From contig JAZLBO010000021.1 in NCBI GenBank assembly GCA_045613765.1, positions 25,187 through 89,186 on the forward strand: a DNA stretch of 64,000 nucleotides. Direction: 5' to 3'. Below, one piece after another: positions 16,257-23,898 of this stretch. A program made the translations under genes and the position numbers. The notes under the pieces were generated by a model. The model saw only the letters and a program-made list of their open reading frames with translations. It was not told the origin of the DNA and made no database searches. Source of the DNA: RGIG4097 sp045613765 (lineage in GTDB: Bacteria; Bacillota; Clostridia; Christensenellales; CAG-917). The first letter of the stretch is position 1; each line of letters begins with the position of its first letter.

Positions 16257-16957
16257 TCAAATTTTATGAATCAAATTTTCCCAAGATGAATAGTAGGTCA
16301 GGCTTTCAAAATCGGTGTTATCGTTGGCTTTTTTAAGCCATTTTTCTGCTTGCTTTTGATCTTTGTCCGTGCCGATACCGTACCAATACATATTGCCGAC
16401 TTCTTGTTGTGCGTACCCGTGTCCTTGTTTTGCAGAGCGAAAGAAAAATTCAAATGCTTTTTCTCATCTTTGGTGACACCGATACCCTTGGCAAGCACAC
16501 GTCCGTAAGCATACTGTCCCACGGCAAGATCCCCATTGGCAGAGATTTCATAGTTGCGCACTGCCCTTTCAAGATCAACGTCAACACCCCAACCGAACTC
16601 ATATATTTGTCCTAATTGGTAAGATGCCAATTCATTGCCATTGTCTGCCGACGCTTGATACCACTCTCGTGCTATTTGCAAATCCTTGTCCATGCCATAT
16701 CCATGTTGACACAAATATCCAAGCCAATATTGAGCATCCCCATGGCCTTGCTTTGCAGATAAGGTATAGTACTTTACGGCAAGGGGAAGATTTTGCGCAA
16801 CACACAACCCTTGGGCATACAAATTGCCAAGAACATATTGACCATCCACATTGCCGTCATCTGCAGAAAGAGTGAGCAATTCCACTGCCTTTTCATACTG
16901 TCCGTCTTCAAGCAATTTTACGCCTTGAGCGTACATATCCTTTGAGTTGAAATCCAT
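16257..16957 (-). pseudogene. Sel1-repeat protein with a -1 frameshift near the 3' end
   Basis: A protein of tandem Sel1-like (TPR-like) repeats such as AVKYYTLSAKQGHGDAQYWL and REWYQASADNGNELASYQL, usually protein-protein scaffolds. The ATG at 16957 follows AAGGAAGAAGAG. In the first frame the fifth repeat breaks after GVTKDEKK and runs to a stop at 16298. In the -1 frame it continues perfectly (AFEFFFRSAKQGHGYAQQ, then MYWYGIGTDKDQKQAEKWL) to a TGA at 16257-16259. The shift falls at GAG-AAA-AAG. It is either a one-base deletion in an A-run (mutation or sequencing error) or a slippery site. Confidence 0.8.
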
Positions 16958-17064
16958 ATCTCTTCTTCCTTTCGTCTTCACGAGTGACTTGTATTTTATC
17001 TGCAAGGATATTATCGCACAAACTCATCAATTTGACAATAAAGATTTTCTTTACAAAAAAAAAT

Positions 17065-17082
17065 AGCACAAGATATAGTGGT
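17065..17082. promoter_or_regulatory. NrdR-box-like palindrome, distal
   Basis: AGCACAAGATATAGTGGT; its reverse complement contains CACTATATCTTGTG, a close match to the NrdR consensus. It lies about 340 bases upstream of nrdD and has no clear partner 31 bases away. Confidence 0.55.
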
Positions 17083-17271
17083 ACATTTTGGCAATTATCC
17101 GTGAAACAAAATTGGGGAACATTAGCAAGGATTTTCTTTCATATTGGGTTAGAATATGGGTTTTCAAAAACATTTTTTCTTTGCAAAATTTAGAATACCG
17201 ATTTTGAGCCGTAAATAGTCAATCTATCGTGTTTTTTGCAGGATTTACGTTTTGGGCGTTCTACGGGGTGT

Positions 17272-17320
17272 ACCACAATATATTGTATGATAGCACAAAA
17301 TTTCTTCAATATTTTGTTAT
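17272..17320. promoter_or_regulatory. Paired NrdR boxes upstream of nrdD
   Basis: Core CAATATATTG (17276-17285, in ACCACAATATATTGTATG) and degenerate core CAATATTTTG (17307-17316). The centres are exactly 31 bases apart, about three helical turns, which is the classic spacing for the ATP-cone repressor NrdR. They sit immediately upstream of the -35 box at 17327. Confidence 0.7.
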
Positions 17321-17326
17321 TTTCGA

Positions 17327-17355
17327 TTGACAAGGTTGGCTTTGTATGTTAAATT
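17327..17355 (+). promoter_or_regulatory. Promoter of nrdD
   Basis: TTGACA (17327-17332), 17-base spacer, TAAATT (17350-17355). Confidence 0.65.
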
Positions 17356-17363
17356 TTTATTCG

Positions 17364-17388
17364 CACCACCATTTGATCCCGGGTGGTG
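17364..17388 (+). other. Hairpin in the nrdD leader
   Basis: CACCACC (17364-17370) pairs with GGTGGTG (17382-17388), 20 bases before the ribosome-binding site GAGAGGAAT. There is no T-run, so it is not a terminator; it may be an mRNA-stability or regulatory structure. Confidence 0.5.
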
Positions 17389-17423
17389 ATTATTGCAAAA
17401 ATTACCAAAGAGAGGAATAAGCC

Positions 17424-19820
17424 ATGTTGAGTGTTAAGAAAAGAGATGGAAGCATAGTTCCATTTGACTTATCCAAGATCAAAAATGCCATTGAAAAGGC
17501 ATTTATCGCAGAGAAAAAGAACTATAGTGACGACATCCTTGATATGTTGGCACTTCGTACTACTGCAACATTCAACGATAAAGTGAGAGATGGCGTTGTG
17601 TGCGTCGAAGACGTGCAAGATGCAGTTGAAGTTGTGCTTATCCAAGGTGGCTACGTTGAGGTGGCAAAGTCATATATTCTCTATCGTAGACAACACGAAA
17701 AGATCCGTAATATCGGCAGCACCACCCTTGACTACACAAAGACGGTCAACAACTATCTCAACATCAACGATTGGCGTGTGAAGGAAAATAGCACCGTCAC
17801 ATATTCCGTTGGTGGACTTATCCTTTCAAACTCTGGTGCAATCACTGCCAACTACTGGCTCAGTGAAATATATGATGATGAAATCGGCAAAGCACACCGT
17901 GATGCATCAATCCATATCCACGATCTCAGCATGCTCACAGGCTACTGCGCAGGTTGGTCACTTAAACAACTCATCAAAGAAGGTCTTGGTGGCATAACTG
18001 GCAAGATCACTTCTGCTCCTGCAGGACACCTTTCAACACTCTGCAACCAAATGGTCAACTTCCTTGGCATTATGCAAAACGAGTGGGCAGGCGCACAAGC
18101 ATTTTCATCATTTGACACATACCTTGCACCTTTTGTCAAGGCAGACAACCTTACGTACAAAGAGGTCAAGCAATGCATCCAATCATTTATATATGGTGTC
18201 AACACCCCGTCAAGATGGGGCACACAAGCACCTTTCACCAATATCACTCTTGACTGGGTTGTCCCCAATGACCTTGCAGAACTCAACGCTATCGTCGGTG
18301 GCAAGGAAATGGACTTCAAATATAAAGATTGCGTAAAGGAAATGGCAATGGTCAACAAAGCCTTCATTGAAATTATGATTGAAGGCGACGCCAACGGCAG
18401 AGGTTTCCAATACCCCATCCCCACCTACTCAATCACAAGAGATTTTGATTGGTCACCCACAGAAAATAACAAGTTGCTCTTTGAAATGACTGCCAAGTAC
18501 GGCACACCTTACTTCAGCAACTACATCAACAGCGATATGGAACCCAGTGACGTGCGCAGTATGTGTTGCCGTCTTCGTCTTGACCTTAGAGAACTTCGCA
18601 AAAAGAGTGGTGGTTTCTTTGGCAGTGGCGAGTCAACAGGTTCAGTGGGCGTTGTCACAATCAATATGCCCAGAATCGCATATCTTGCAAAGGACGAAAA
18701 CGAGTTCTTCAAAGAATTGGAACGTCTTATGAACCTTGCAGCTCGCTCACTGAAAATCAAGCGTGACGTCATCACAAAACTTCTTGATGCAGGTCTTTAT
18801 CCTTATACAAAGCGTTATCTTGGCACATTTAACAATCACTTCTCAACAATCGGTCTTGTTGGTATGAACGAAACTTGCCTCAACGCAAACTGGATCAAGG
18901 CAGACCTTACAACCAAGGCAGCACAAGAGTTTACAAAGAAGACCTTGAACTTCATGCGTGACAAACTCAGTGACTACCAAGAACAATACGGCGACCTTTA
19001 CAACCTTGAAGCAACACCTGCAGAGTCCACCTCTTTCCGTCTTGCAAAGCACGACAAATCAAGATACCCCGACATCATCACTGCAAGCGAAGGCAAGGAT
19101 GCAAAGCCCTACTACACCAACAGTTCACACTTGCCCGTCAACTTTACATCAGACATCTTTGATGCACTTGACATCCAAGACGAACTTCAAACACTCTACA
19201 CATCAGGCACAGTTTTCCACGCCTTCCTTGGACAAAAACTTGAAAACTGGGAAGCAGCAGCAAATCTTGTAAGAAAGATTGCAGAAAACTACAAACTGCC
19301 CTACTATACAATGTCACCCACATACTCTGTATGTGAAGAACACGGATACCTTGCAGGCGAATACTGGACCTGCCCCCACTGTGGCAAAAAAGCCGAAGTG
19401 TATAGCCGTATCACCGGCTACTATCGTCCCGTCCAAAACTGGAACGATGGCAAGATGGCAGAATTCAAAGAAAGAAAGACCTATGACCCTAATACAAGTG
19501 TTATGAAACGTGGCAATGACGCTTTTGAGTGCGCTGAATGTCAAATCAATTTCAATGACAACGGCTCATCACAAGAAGATGTCAAGGCAAATGAAATATT
19601 GCTCTTTACAACCAAGACTTGCCCCAACTGCAAGATGGCAAAGATGATGCTTGACAAAGCAGGCATAGCCTACACCGTGGTTGATGCAGAAGACAACAAA
19701 GATATGACCGTCAGTTTCGGTGTGAAAAAAGCACCCACAATGTTTGTGCCAAAGGGAGATGGATATGACGTCTTTGACAACGCAAGCAAAATCAAGGGCT
19801 ATATCGAGAGCATAAAATAA
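17424..19820 (+). CDS. nrdD: Anaerobic ribonucleoside-triphosphate reductase with C-terminal glutaredoxin-like domain
   Basis: Makes dNTPs in the absence of oxygen by a glycyl-radical mechanism. The 798-residue protein has an N-terminal ATP-cone (KKRDGSIVPFDLSKIKNAIEKAF) for allosteric control, the ten-stranded barrel, a zinc-binding CPHC region (WTCPHCGKKAEV) and the glycyl-radical site in RITGYYRPVQNWNDGK. Unusually it continues past a CAEC motif into a glutaredoxin/thioredoxin-like domain (about residues 723-798) with redox motif CPNC (733-736) and the cis-proline KAPTMF. This suggests an internal electron donor. Ribosome site GAGAGGAAT before the ATG. Preceded by NrdR boxes and followed by a terminator. 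Confidence 0.95.
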   Translation: MLSVKKRDGSIVPFDLSKIKNAIEKAFIAEKKNYSDDILDMLALRTTATFNDKVRDGVVCVEDVQDAVEVVLIQGGYVEVAKSYILYRRQHEKIRNIGSTTLDYTKTVNNYLNINDWRVKENSTVTYSVGGLILSNSGAITANYWLSEIYDDEIGKAHRDASIHIHDLSMLTGYCAGWSLKQLIKEGLGGITGKITSAPAGHLSTLCNQMVNFLGIMQNEWAGAQAFSSFDTYLAPFVKADNLTYKEVKQCIQSFIYGVNTPSRWGTQAPFTNITLDWVVPNDLAELNAIVGGKEMDFKYKDCVKEMAMVNKAFIEIMIEGDANGRGFQYPIPTYSITRDFDWSPTENNKLLFEMTAKYGTPYFSNYINSDMEPSDVRSMCCRLRLDLRELRKKSGGFFGSGESTGSVGVVTINMPRIAYLAKDENEFFKELERLMNLAARSLKIKRDVITKLLDAGLYPYTKRYLGTFNNHFSTIGLVGMNETCLNANWIKADLTTKAAQEFTKKTLNFMRDKLSDYQEQYGDLYNLEATPAESTSFRLAKHDKSRYPDIITASEGKDAKPYYTNSSHLPVNFTSDIFDALDIQDELQTLYTSGTVFHAFLGQKLENWEAAANLVRKIAENYKLPYYTMSPTYSVCEEHGYLAGEYWTCPHCGKKAEVYSRITGYYRPVQNWNDGKMAEFKERKTYDPNTSVMKRGNDAFECAECQINFNDNGSSQEDVKANEILLFTTKTCPNCKMAKMMLDKAGIAYTVVDAEDNKDMTVSFGVKKAPTMFVPKGDGYDVFDNASKIKGYIESIK

Positions 19821-19826
19821 ACTCAA

Positions 19827-19854
19827 AGGCATCTCTCAACTGAGATGCCTTTTT
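19827..19854 (+). terminator. Terminator after nrdD
   Basis: AGGCATCTC (19827-19835) and GAGATGCCT (19842-19850), then TTTT. May be partial, since related genes follow on the same strand. Confidence 0.8.
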
Positions 19855-19886
19855 CAACCACATAGACAAATTTTTATATTGATATT

Positions 19887-20810
19887 ATGAACACAGAATT
19901 TGACGTAATCATTATTGGCGCAGGGGTTGCAGGTATGAGTGCAGCACTCAACTGCAGACGCGCAGAAAAAACAGTCCTTCTTCTTGAAGGAGATTGTATT
20001 GGTGGACAAGTTGCCATATCCCCAAAGGTTGAAAACTACCCCACAAAAAAGCAAATCGCAGGCAGTGACTTGGCAGATGAAATCTTCAATCAAGTTATGG
20101 ATTGGGGCGCAGAATTTGACCTTGACAAAGTGCAAAACGTAAGTAGGCTTGCAGACGGCTCATTTGAGGTAAAATGTGAGTATAGCACCCACACGGCAAA
20201 GTCTGTCATTATTGCAACTGGCGCACACCATCGCACCATGGGCATTGACCGTGAAGAAGACCTTGTTGGCAAGGGTGTCAGTTATTGTGCAATATGTGAC
20301 GGCGCATTTTACACAGGGGAAGACGTTGTTGTCATTGGCGACGCCAACACTGCCCTTCAATACTCAAATCTTCTTGCAGGATATTGCAAGAGCGTGCATA
20401 TCTGCACACTGTTTGACAAGTTTTTTGGAGATAAAGCACTCATCACAAGTGTCCTTTCAAAACCCAACGTAAAATACACTCACAACCTTGCTCTCAAAGA
20501 GTTTGTTGGAGATGATGAATTGACAGGACTCGTATTTGAAGACACAAAAACGCACGATAAAGTGTCAATTGAGTGCAAATGCGTGTTTATCTGCATAGGT
20601 CAAATCCCCCACAATGACTGCGTGAAAGACCTTGTTGATCTTGACAAAAACGGCTATGTTGTTGCAGACGAAAGTTGTATGACTTCTTGCCCCGGCGTCT
20701 TTGTTGCAGGAGATTGCAGAACAAAGAAAGTCCGTCAAGTTGTCACTGCAATCGCAGACGGCAGTGTGGCAGGATTCAACTGTTGCCAATATATTGACTC
20801 TCTCAACTGA
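19887..20810 (+). CDS. trxB: Thioredoxin-reductase-like flavoprotein
   Basis: A 307-residue two-domain flavoprotein. The FAD-binding GAGVAGMSAALNCRR and the redox pair CAIC (C134/C137) followed by DGAFY are as in low-molecular-weight thioredoxin reductases, as is the C-terminal GVFVAGDCR. However, the NADPH-domain motif reads GDANTAL rather than GGGxSA, and the HRRxxxR phosphate-binding stretch is replaced by HICTLFDKFF. Loss of both motifs is known from ferredoxin-dependent flavin thioredoxin reductases of clostridia, so this enzyme may take electrons from ferredoxin. Its place behind nrdD suggests it reduces the redox domain of NrdD. Confidence 0.85.
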   Translation: MNTEFDVIIIGAGVAGMSAALNCRRAEKTVLLLEGDCIGGQVAISPKVENYPTKKQIAGSDLADEIFNQVMDWGAEFDLDKVQNVSRLADGSFEVKCEYSTHTAKSVIIATGAHHRTMGIDREEDLVGKGVSYCAICDGAFYTGEDVVVIGDANTALQYSNLLAGYCKSVHICTLFDKFFGDKALITSVLSKPNVKYTHNLALKEFVGDDELTGLVFEDTKTHDKVSIECKCVFICIGQIPHNDCVKDLVDLDKNGYVVADESCMTSCPGVFVAGDCRTKKVRQVVTAIADGSVAGFNCCQYIDSLN

Positions 20811-20920
20811 CGGCAACGTATTGATGCCTTCAACAGACGGCTGTCCTATATAAATAGACAAGATTTTTATTTCAGTTACCACAGGTTGCAACAAGGCGCA
20901 ATTTGTGGTAATATATTTTT

Positions 20921-21679
20921 ATGGATTATTTATTCTTCGACATTGAATGCAGTGAAGGCAAGAGCATTTGCTCCTTTGGATACGTCCTTACGGACGAGTT
21001 TTTCTGCATAAAAGAAAAGAAGGATATTCTCATCAATCCCCAATCCTATTTCCATACAGGCCCTTGGGGCAAAAGGGCAAAAGATGAAGGCATAACCCTT
21101 GCATATCCCGTCAGTGAGTTCAAGGCACAACCACCCTTCCCTGCACTTTATGACAAAATCAAAGTGTTGCTCAAAAGGAAGGACGTGCAGATCATCACTT
21201 TCTCTGGGGACAATGACGCAAGATTTTTGAACTATGCTTGCACGAGATACCGTATGCCTTGCTTCAACTACACCTTCATTGACGTACAAAAGATATATCA
21301 AGACTTGGAAGGGCTCAAGGATCAACTCTCTCTTGAAAAGATGCTTGCCATCTTTGAGATTGACATTGACGGACTTGTGCAACACAAGAGTGATGATGAT
21401 GCACACATCACAATGCTTGTAACAGAAGCACTTTGCAGAGCAACGGGCAAACCCTTGAAATCTCTCATCAAAGAGTCCAAGCGTGCAGTGTGCTTGTCAA
21501 AGACATATATGCCCAAAAAGAAAAAGCAAAAGCCAGGCACTGACGGCAAAGACGGTGAAAAGGCGGCAAATCCCACACAAAATCAACCATCAAAGGCAAA
21601 AAAGCCAAGCCAAAAACCAGTGAAAAAGCAATATAAACCCAACAACAAAAAGAAAGATACTCGGATCAAGGAAAACTGA
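20921..21679 (+). CDS. DEDDh 3'-5' exonuclease-like protein with lysine-rich tail
   Basis: A 252-residue protein whose first 180 residues form a DnaQ/RNase-T-like exonuclease domain: motif I FFDIECSEG (DxE), motif II ITFSGDNDARFLNYAC, motif III HKSDDDAHITMLV (HxxxxD). The last ~60 residues are low-complexity and rich in Lys, Gln, Pro and Asn (PKKKKQKPGTDG onward), a probable nucleic-acid-binding or disordered tail. The stop overlaps the nrdG start (TGATG), so the two are translationally coupled. Substrate unknown; a link to DNA repair or RNA trimming is inference. Confidence 0.75.
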   Translation: MDYLFFDIECSEGKSICSFGYVLTDEFFCIKEKKDILINPQSYFHTGPWGKRAKDEGITLAYPVSEFKAQPPFPALYDKIKVLLKRKDVQIITFSGDNDARFLNYACTRYRMPCFNYTFIDVQKIYQDLEGLKDQLSLEKMLAIFEIDIDGLVQHKSDDDAHITMLVTEALCRATGKPLKSLIKESKRAVCLSKTYMPKKKKQKPGTDGKDGEKAANPTQNQPSKAKKPSQKPVKKQYKPNNKKKDTRIKEN

Positions 21680-22365
21680 TGAAAATTTGTGGAATTGAAA
21701 AATTCTCTATGGTAGATTGGGACGGCAAAATCGTCTGCACTCTCTTTGCAAGTGGCTGCAACTTCCGTTGCCCTTTTTGCCATAACTCATCTCTTGCCCT
21801 TTCAAATGCAGACCCAATAGATCACGAGGAAATCTTCAACTTCCTTGAAAAGCGTAAAGGACTGCTTGACGGTGTTTGTATCTCCGGTGGCGAACCTACC
21901 CTGTACAAAGGTCTTTTTGATTTTGCAAGAAAAATCAAGTCCATGGGCTACCCTGTCAAACTTGACACCAACGGCACCAACCCCGATACGTTGCAATCAC
22001 TGATTAAAAATGGTCTTGTGGACTATGTGGCAATGGACGTGAAAAATAGCCCCCACAAATATCCTGCAACAACAGGTGTTCAAGCAGTGAATTTTGACGA
22101 CTTAAACAAGTCTGTTGCAATCATCAAAAAGTCAGGCATACCCCACGAGTTTCGCACTACAATCATCAAGGAATTCCACACCGAAGATGATATGAAACAC
22201 ATTGCAGATACGTTGTGTGGTTGTGACGGATACTATCTCCAAAAGTACGTTGACAGAGATGACTGCATGAGCCACGGCTACACCCCCGTAGATAAAGAAA
22301 CTGCAGAAAAATGGCTTTCTCATTTCAAGGGCATAGCCAAACGCACCAACCTTCGTGGATATTAA
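21679..22365 (+). CDS. nrdG: Anaerobic ribonucleotide reductase activating protein (radical SAM)
   Basis: A 228-residue activase that puts the glycyl radical on NrdD. The cluster motif is CNFRCPFCHNSSL (CxxxCxxC), with the GGEP motif as SGGEPTLYKG and LDTNGTNP after it. The N-terminal ICGIEKFSMVDWDGKIVCTLF is typical of the NrdG branch found in Firmicutes with this class of NrdD. It is not adjacent to nrdD; trxB and an exonuclease lie between. Start ATG overlaps the preceding stop, with AAGGAAAACTG as SD. A strong terminator follows. Confidence 0.9.
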   Translation: MKICGIEKFSMVDWDGKIVCTLFASGCNFRCPFCHNSSLALSNADPIDHEEIFNFLEKRKGLLDGVCISGGEPTLYKGLFDFARKIKSMGYPVKLDTNGTNPDTLQSLIKNGLVDYVAMDVKNSPHKYPATTGVQAVNFDDLNKSVAIIKKSGIPHEFRTTIIKEFHTEDDMKHIADTLCGCDGYYLQKYVDRDDCMSHGYTPVDKETAEKWLSHFKGIAKRTNLRGY

Positions 22366-22370
22366 AATAC

Positions 22371-22400
22371 AAAAAGAGTGGCTCAATTGCCACTCTTTTT
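22371..22400. terminator. Terminator after nrdG
   Basis: AAAAAGAGTGGC and GCCACTCTTTTT around TCAATT. Confidence 0.92.
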
Positions 22401-22482
22401 ATGAATTGCAACAAGTTGTATGAATTCTCGCTCCGCTCCATGAATTGATGCTATGCATCATGAATTGTGCTATCGTACATTA
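22401..22482. repeat. Mini-hairpin array with TGAATT spacers
   Basis: Short different palindromes separated by a constant (C/T)ATGAATT: CAACAAGTTG, then a CTCGCTCCGCTCC unit, then GATGCTATGCATC, then GTGCTATCGTAC. The spacer is conserved while hairpin sequences vary. No coding potential. Confidence 0.65.
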
Positions 22483-22496
22483 AGGTCAAGAAAAAA

Positions 22497-22528
22497 ATAA
22501 AGACGGATAAAATGTCCGTCTTTTATTT
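22497..22528. terminator. Bidirectional terminator-like hairpin
   Basis: AAAGACGGA and TCCGTCTTT around TAAAATG with A and T runs on the two sides. Confidence 0.85.
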
Positions 22529-22612
22529 TGCATTTCTACTTAAATCAATGGTTTATTGATTGTTTTTGTGGTTGTAAACATTTAATTCTGTCAAAATCTG
22601 TTTAAGCACGTT

Positions 22613-22700
22613 TAGAAATAGAATATATCCTCAATTGTCGTACGTGACTGCTCGTGGGATTTGAACTTAACAAAGTTATTCGCTAAATAGCGCAAATTTA
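22613..22700. repeat. Degenerate half-copy of the structured element plus duplicated XRE 3' end
   Basis: TTTAGAAATAGAATATATCCTCAA matches the 3' end of the XRE gene at 22863 onward (same C-terminal EDIFYF plus stop), and is followed by CGTACGTGA and the arm CGCTAAATAGCGC found in the complete element at 22740-22864. The rest of 22531-22739 holds nothing I recognise. Confidence 0.55.
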
Positions 22701-22739
22701 AGTGGTGTATGTTCGCTCTCTGCCAATTTTGAAACGTTG

Positions 22740-22864
22740 AAAAACTGCGATATTTAGATGGATGGCGAGAAAGAAAAACCCACACGGGTCGCAGCGTACT
22801 TGTTGTACGTGAGAATCGTGTGGGTGCGTCTGCCGAAGTCAGGCGCTAAATAGCGCAGTTTTTT
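22740..22864 (+). repeat. Structured dispersed element, copy 4 (complete)
   Basis: Arms AAAAACTGCGATATTTAG (22740-22757) and CTAAATAGCGCAGTTTTTT (22846-22864). Inner stem ACCCACACG (22778-22786) with CGTGTGGGT (22817-22825). Apical hairpin CGTAC-TTGTT-GTACG. Same architecture as 10937-11060 with different bases in every stem. Its right arm overlaps the stop codon of the XRE gene. Confidence 0.8.
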
Positions 22865-23069
22865 AGAAATAGAATATATCTTCAAACTTCTTATCAAGGG
22901 CAACACACAGTATCAAGGCAAGTTTTGCAGTAGGGTTAAACTGCCCTGTTTCAATAGAACTTATTGTGTTTCGTGACACACCAACCATATCTGCAAGTTG
23001 TTGTTGAGATATGTTCTTCTCTATGCGAATCTCTTTGAGATTGTTTTGTAAAATCAATTTCTCATCCAT
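22863..23069 (-). CDS. Small XRE-family regulator
   Basis: A 68-residue DNA-binding protein that is almost only a helix-turn-helix: NNLKEIRIEKNISQQQLADMVGVSRNTISSIETG. This is the short YozG/HigA-like type common in Firmicutes. I start it at MDEKLI (23069) rather than 11 codons upstream because the upstream extension overlaps the preceding gene. It is the last gene of a three-gene operon with two DUF6442-like membrane proteins, the usual partners of this regulator type. Confidence 0.85.
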   Translation of the reverse strand: MDEKLILQNNLKEIRIEKNISQQQLADMVGVSRNTISSIETGQFNPTAKLALILCVALDKKFEDIFYF

Positions 23070-23082
23070 CGCAATACACCCA

Positions 23083-23439
23083 CTATATCGTTGCATTTGC
23101 AACTATAAAATAGATCAATCCTGCAAGACATACAACTGCAACAATAATGTTAATTATGCCAGCAATCAAATCGTTTCTCTTTTTGGTTTTTGTGTAAAGC
23201 ACCAACTTCTGCGTTCCACAAATGCTATCTCCAACCGTCCATGCTGTAAACAACACAAATTCTATATTAGGTACCAATTCAAGGTTGCTCAAAAAAAGTG
23301 CTACAACTGCCAAAACTGCGCAAAGAATATTGCCCACAATCATAGCTATTGTTGATGCTTGTTCGAAAGCATTCTTATCTCTTTCGTCGCCTTTTTTGTT
23401 TTCGGCTCTGCTCATTTCCAAAATTTCATTCTTATCCAT
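23083..23439 (-). CDS. DUF6442-like membrane protein
   Basis: A 118-residue protein starting MDKNEILEMSRAENKKGDERD, then three hydrophobic segments (about 31-49, 57-70 and 90-113). The MDK-EILE start and charged linker match the DUF6442 type encoded with small XRE regulators. Paralogue of the next gene upstream (23482-23856). AAGGAGTGG precedes the ATG. Role unknown; membrane partner of the regulator is an inference from context. Confidence 0.75.
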   Translation of the reverse strand: MDKNEILEMSRAENKKGDERDKNAFEQASTIAMIVGNILCAVLAVVALFLSNLELVPNIEFVLFTAWTVGDSICGTQKLVLYTKTKKRNDLIAGIINIIVAVVCLAGLIYFIVANATI

Positions 23440-23481
23440 AATCGCTCCACTCCTTTTCCGCTTCCGTCTTTTGTGTCTTGT

Positions 23482-23856
23482 TTATTTGACCACCAACACT
23501 CCATCTGCTATGCAAACTGCCATAGTATAAATAAAAAATACTGCAAGCCCCAACAACATTACAAAAATCACTGTGTCAAGGATTGCTATGGTCAATTTGA
23601 TTTTGTCTTTGATTTTTTTGTAATTTGACCAGCTTACTATTACTCTTGTACAAGAAGAAATTGACAGACCTACAAATAATCCTGAAAGTGAAATAAGATT
23701 CATTTCACGTGTCAATGCAAGTTCTACTATTACAGCAACAAGTGTCACCAAAAAGCAACTAATTGTCCCTATATCAATGATAATTCGTTTTTTCTTTTCT
23801 TCTTGTTTGGATTTGTCCACTTCTTCACAAATCTCTAATATTTCGTCCTTATCCAT
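23482..23856 (-). CDS. DUF6442-like membrane protein, paralogue
   Basis: First gene of the operon, 124 residues, starting MDKDEILEICEEVDKSKQEEKK and with membrane segments near 27-47, 54-66 and 90-115. It shares the N-terminal motif and layout with 23083-23439 but little else. A weak AAAGGA lies about 13 bases before the ATG. The promoter region carries a duplicated 13-base operator (see 23899-23950). Confidence 0.75.
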   Translation of the reverse strand: MDKDEILEICEEVDKSKQEEKKKRIIIDIGTISCFLVTLVAVIVELALTREMNLISLSGLFVGLSISSCTRVIVSWSNYKKIKDKIKLTIAILDTVIFVMLLGLAVFFIYTMAVCIADGVLVVK

Positions 23857-23898
23857 ATTGTTTTATTTTTCCTTTATTCTTTTTTCGCCTGGCTGTTT

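Noticed and set aside
22740..22864. Simple intrinsic terminator for the XRE gene
   Set aside because: One inner stem followed by a T-rich stretch could terminate, but the whole 125-bp architecture recurs elsewhere with other bases, so it is more than a terminator.
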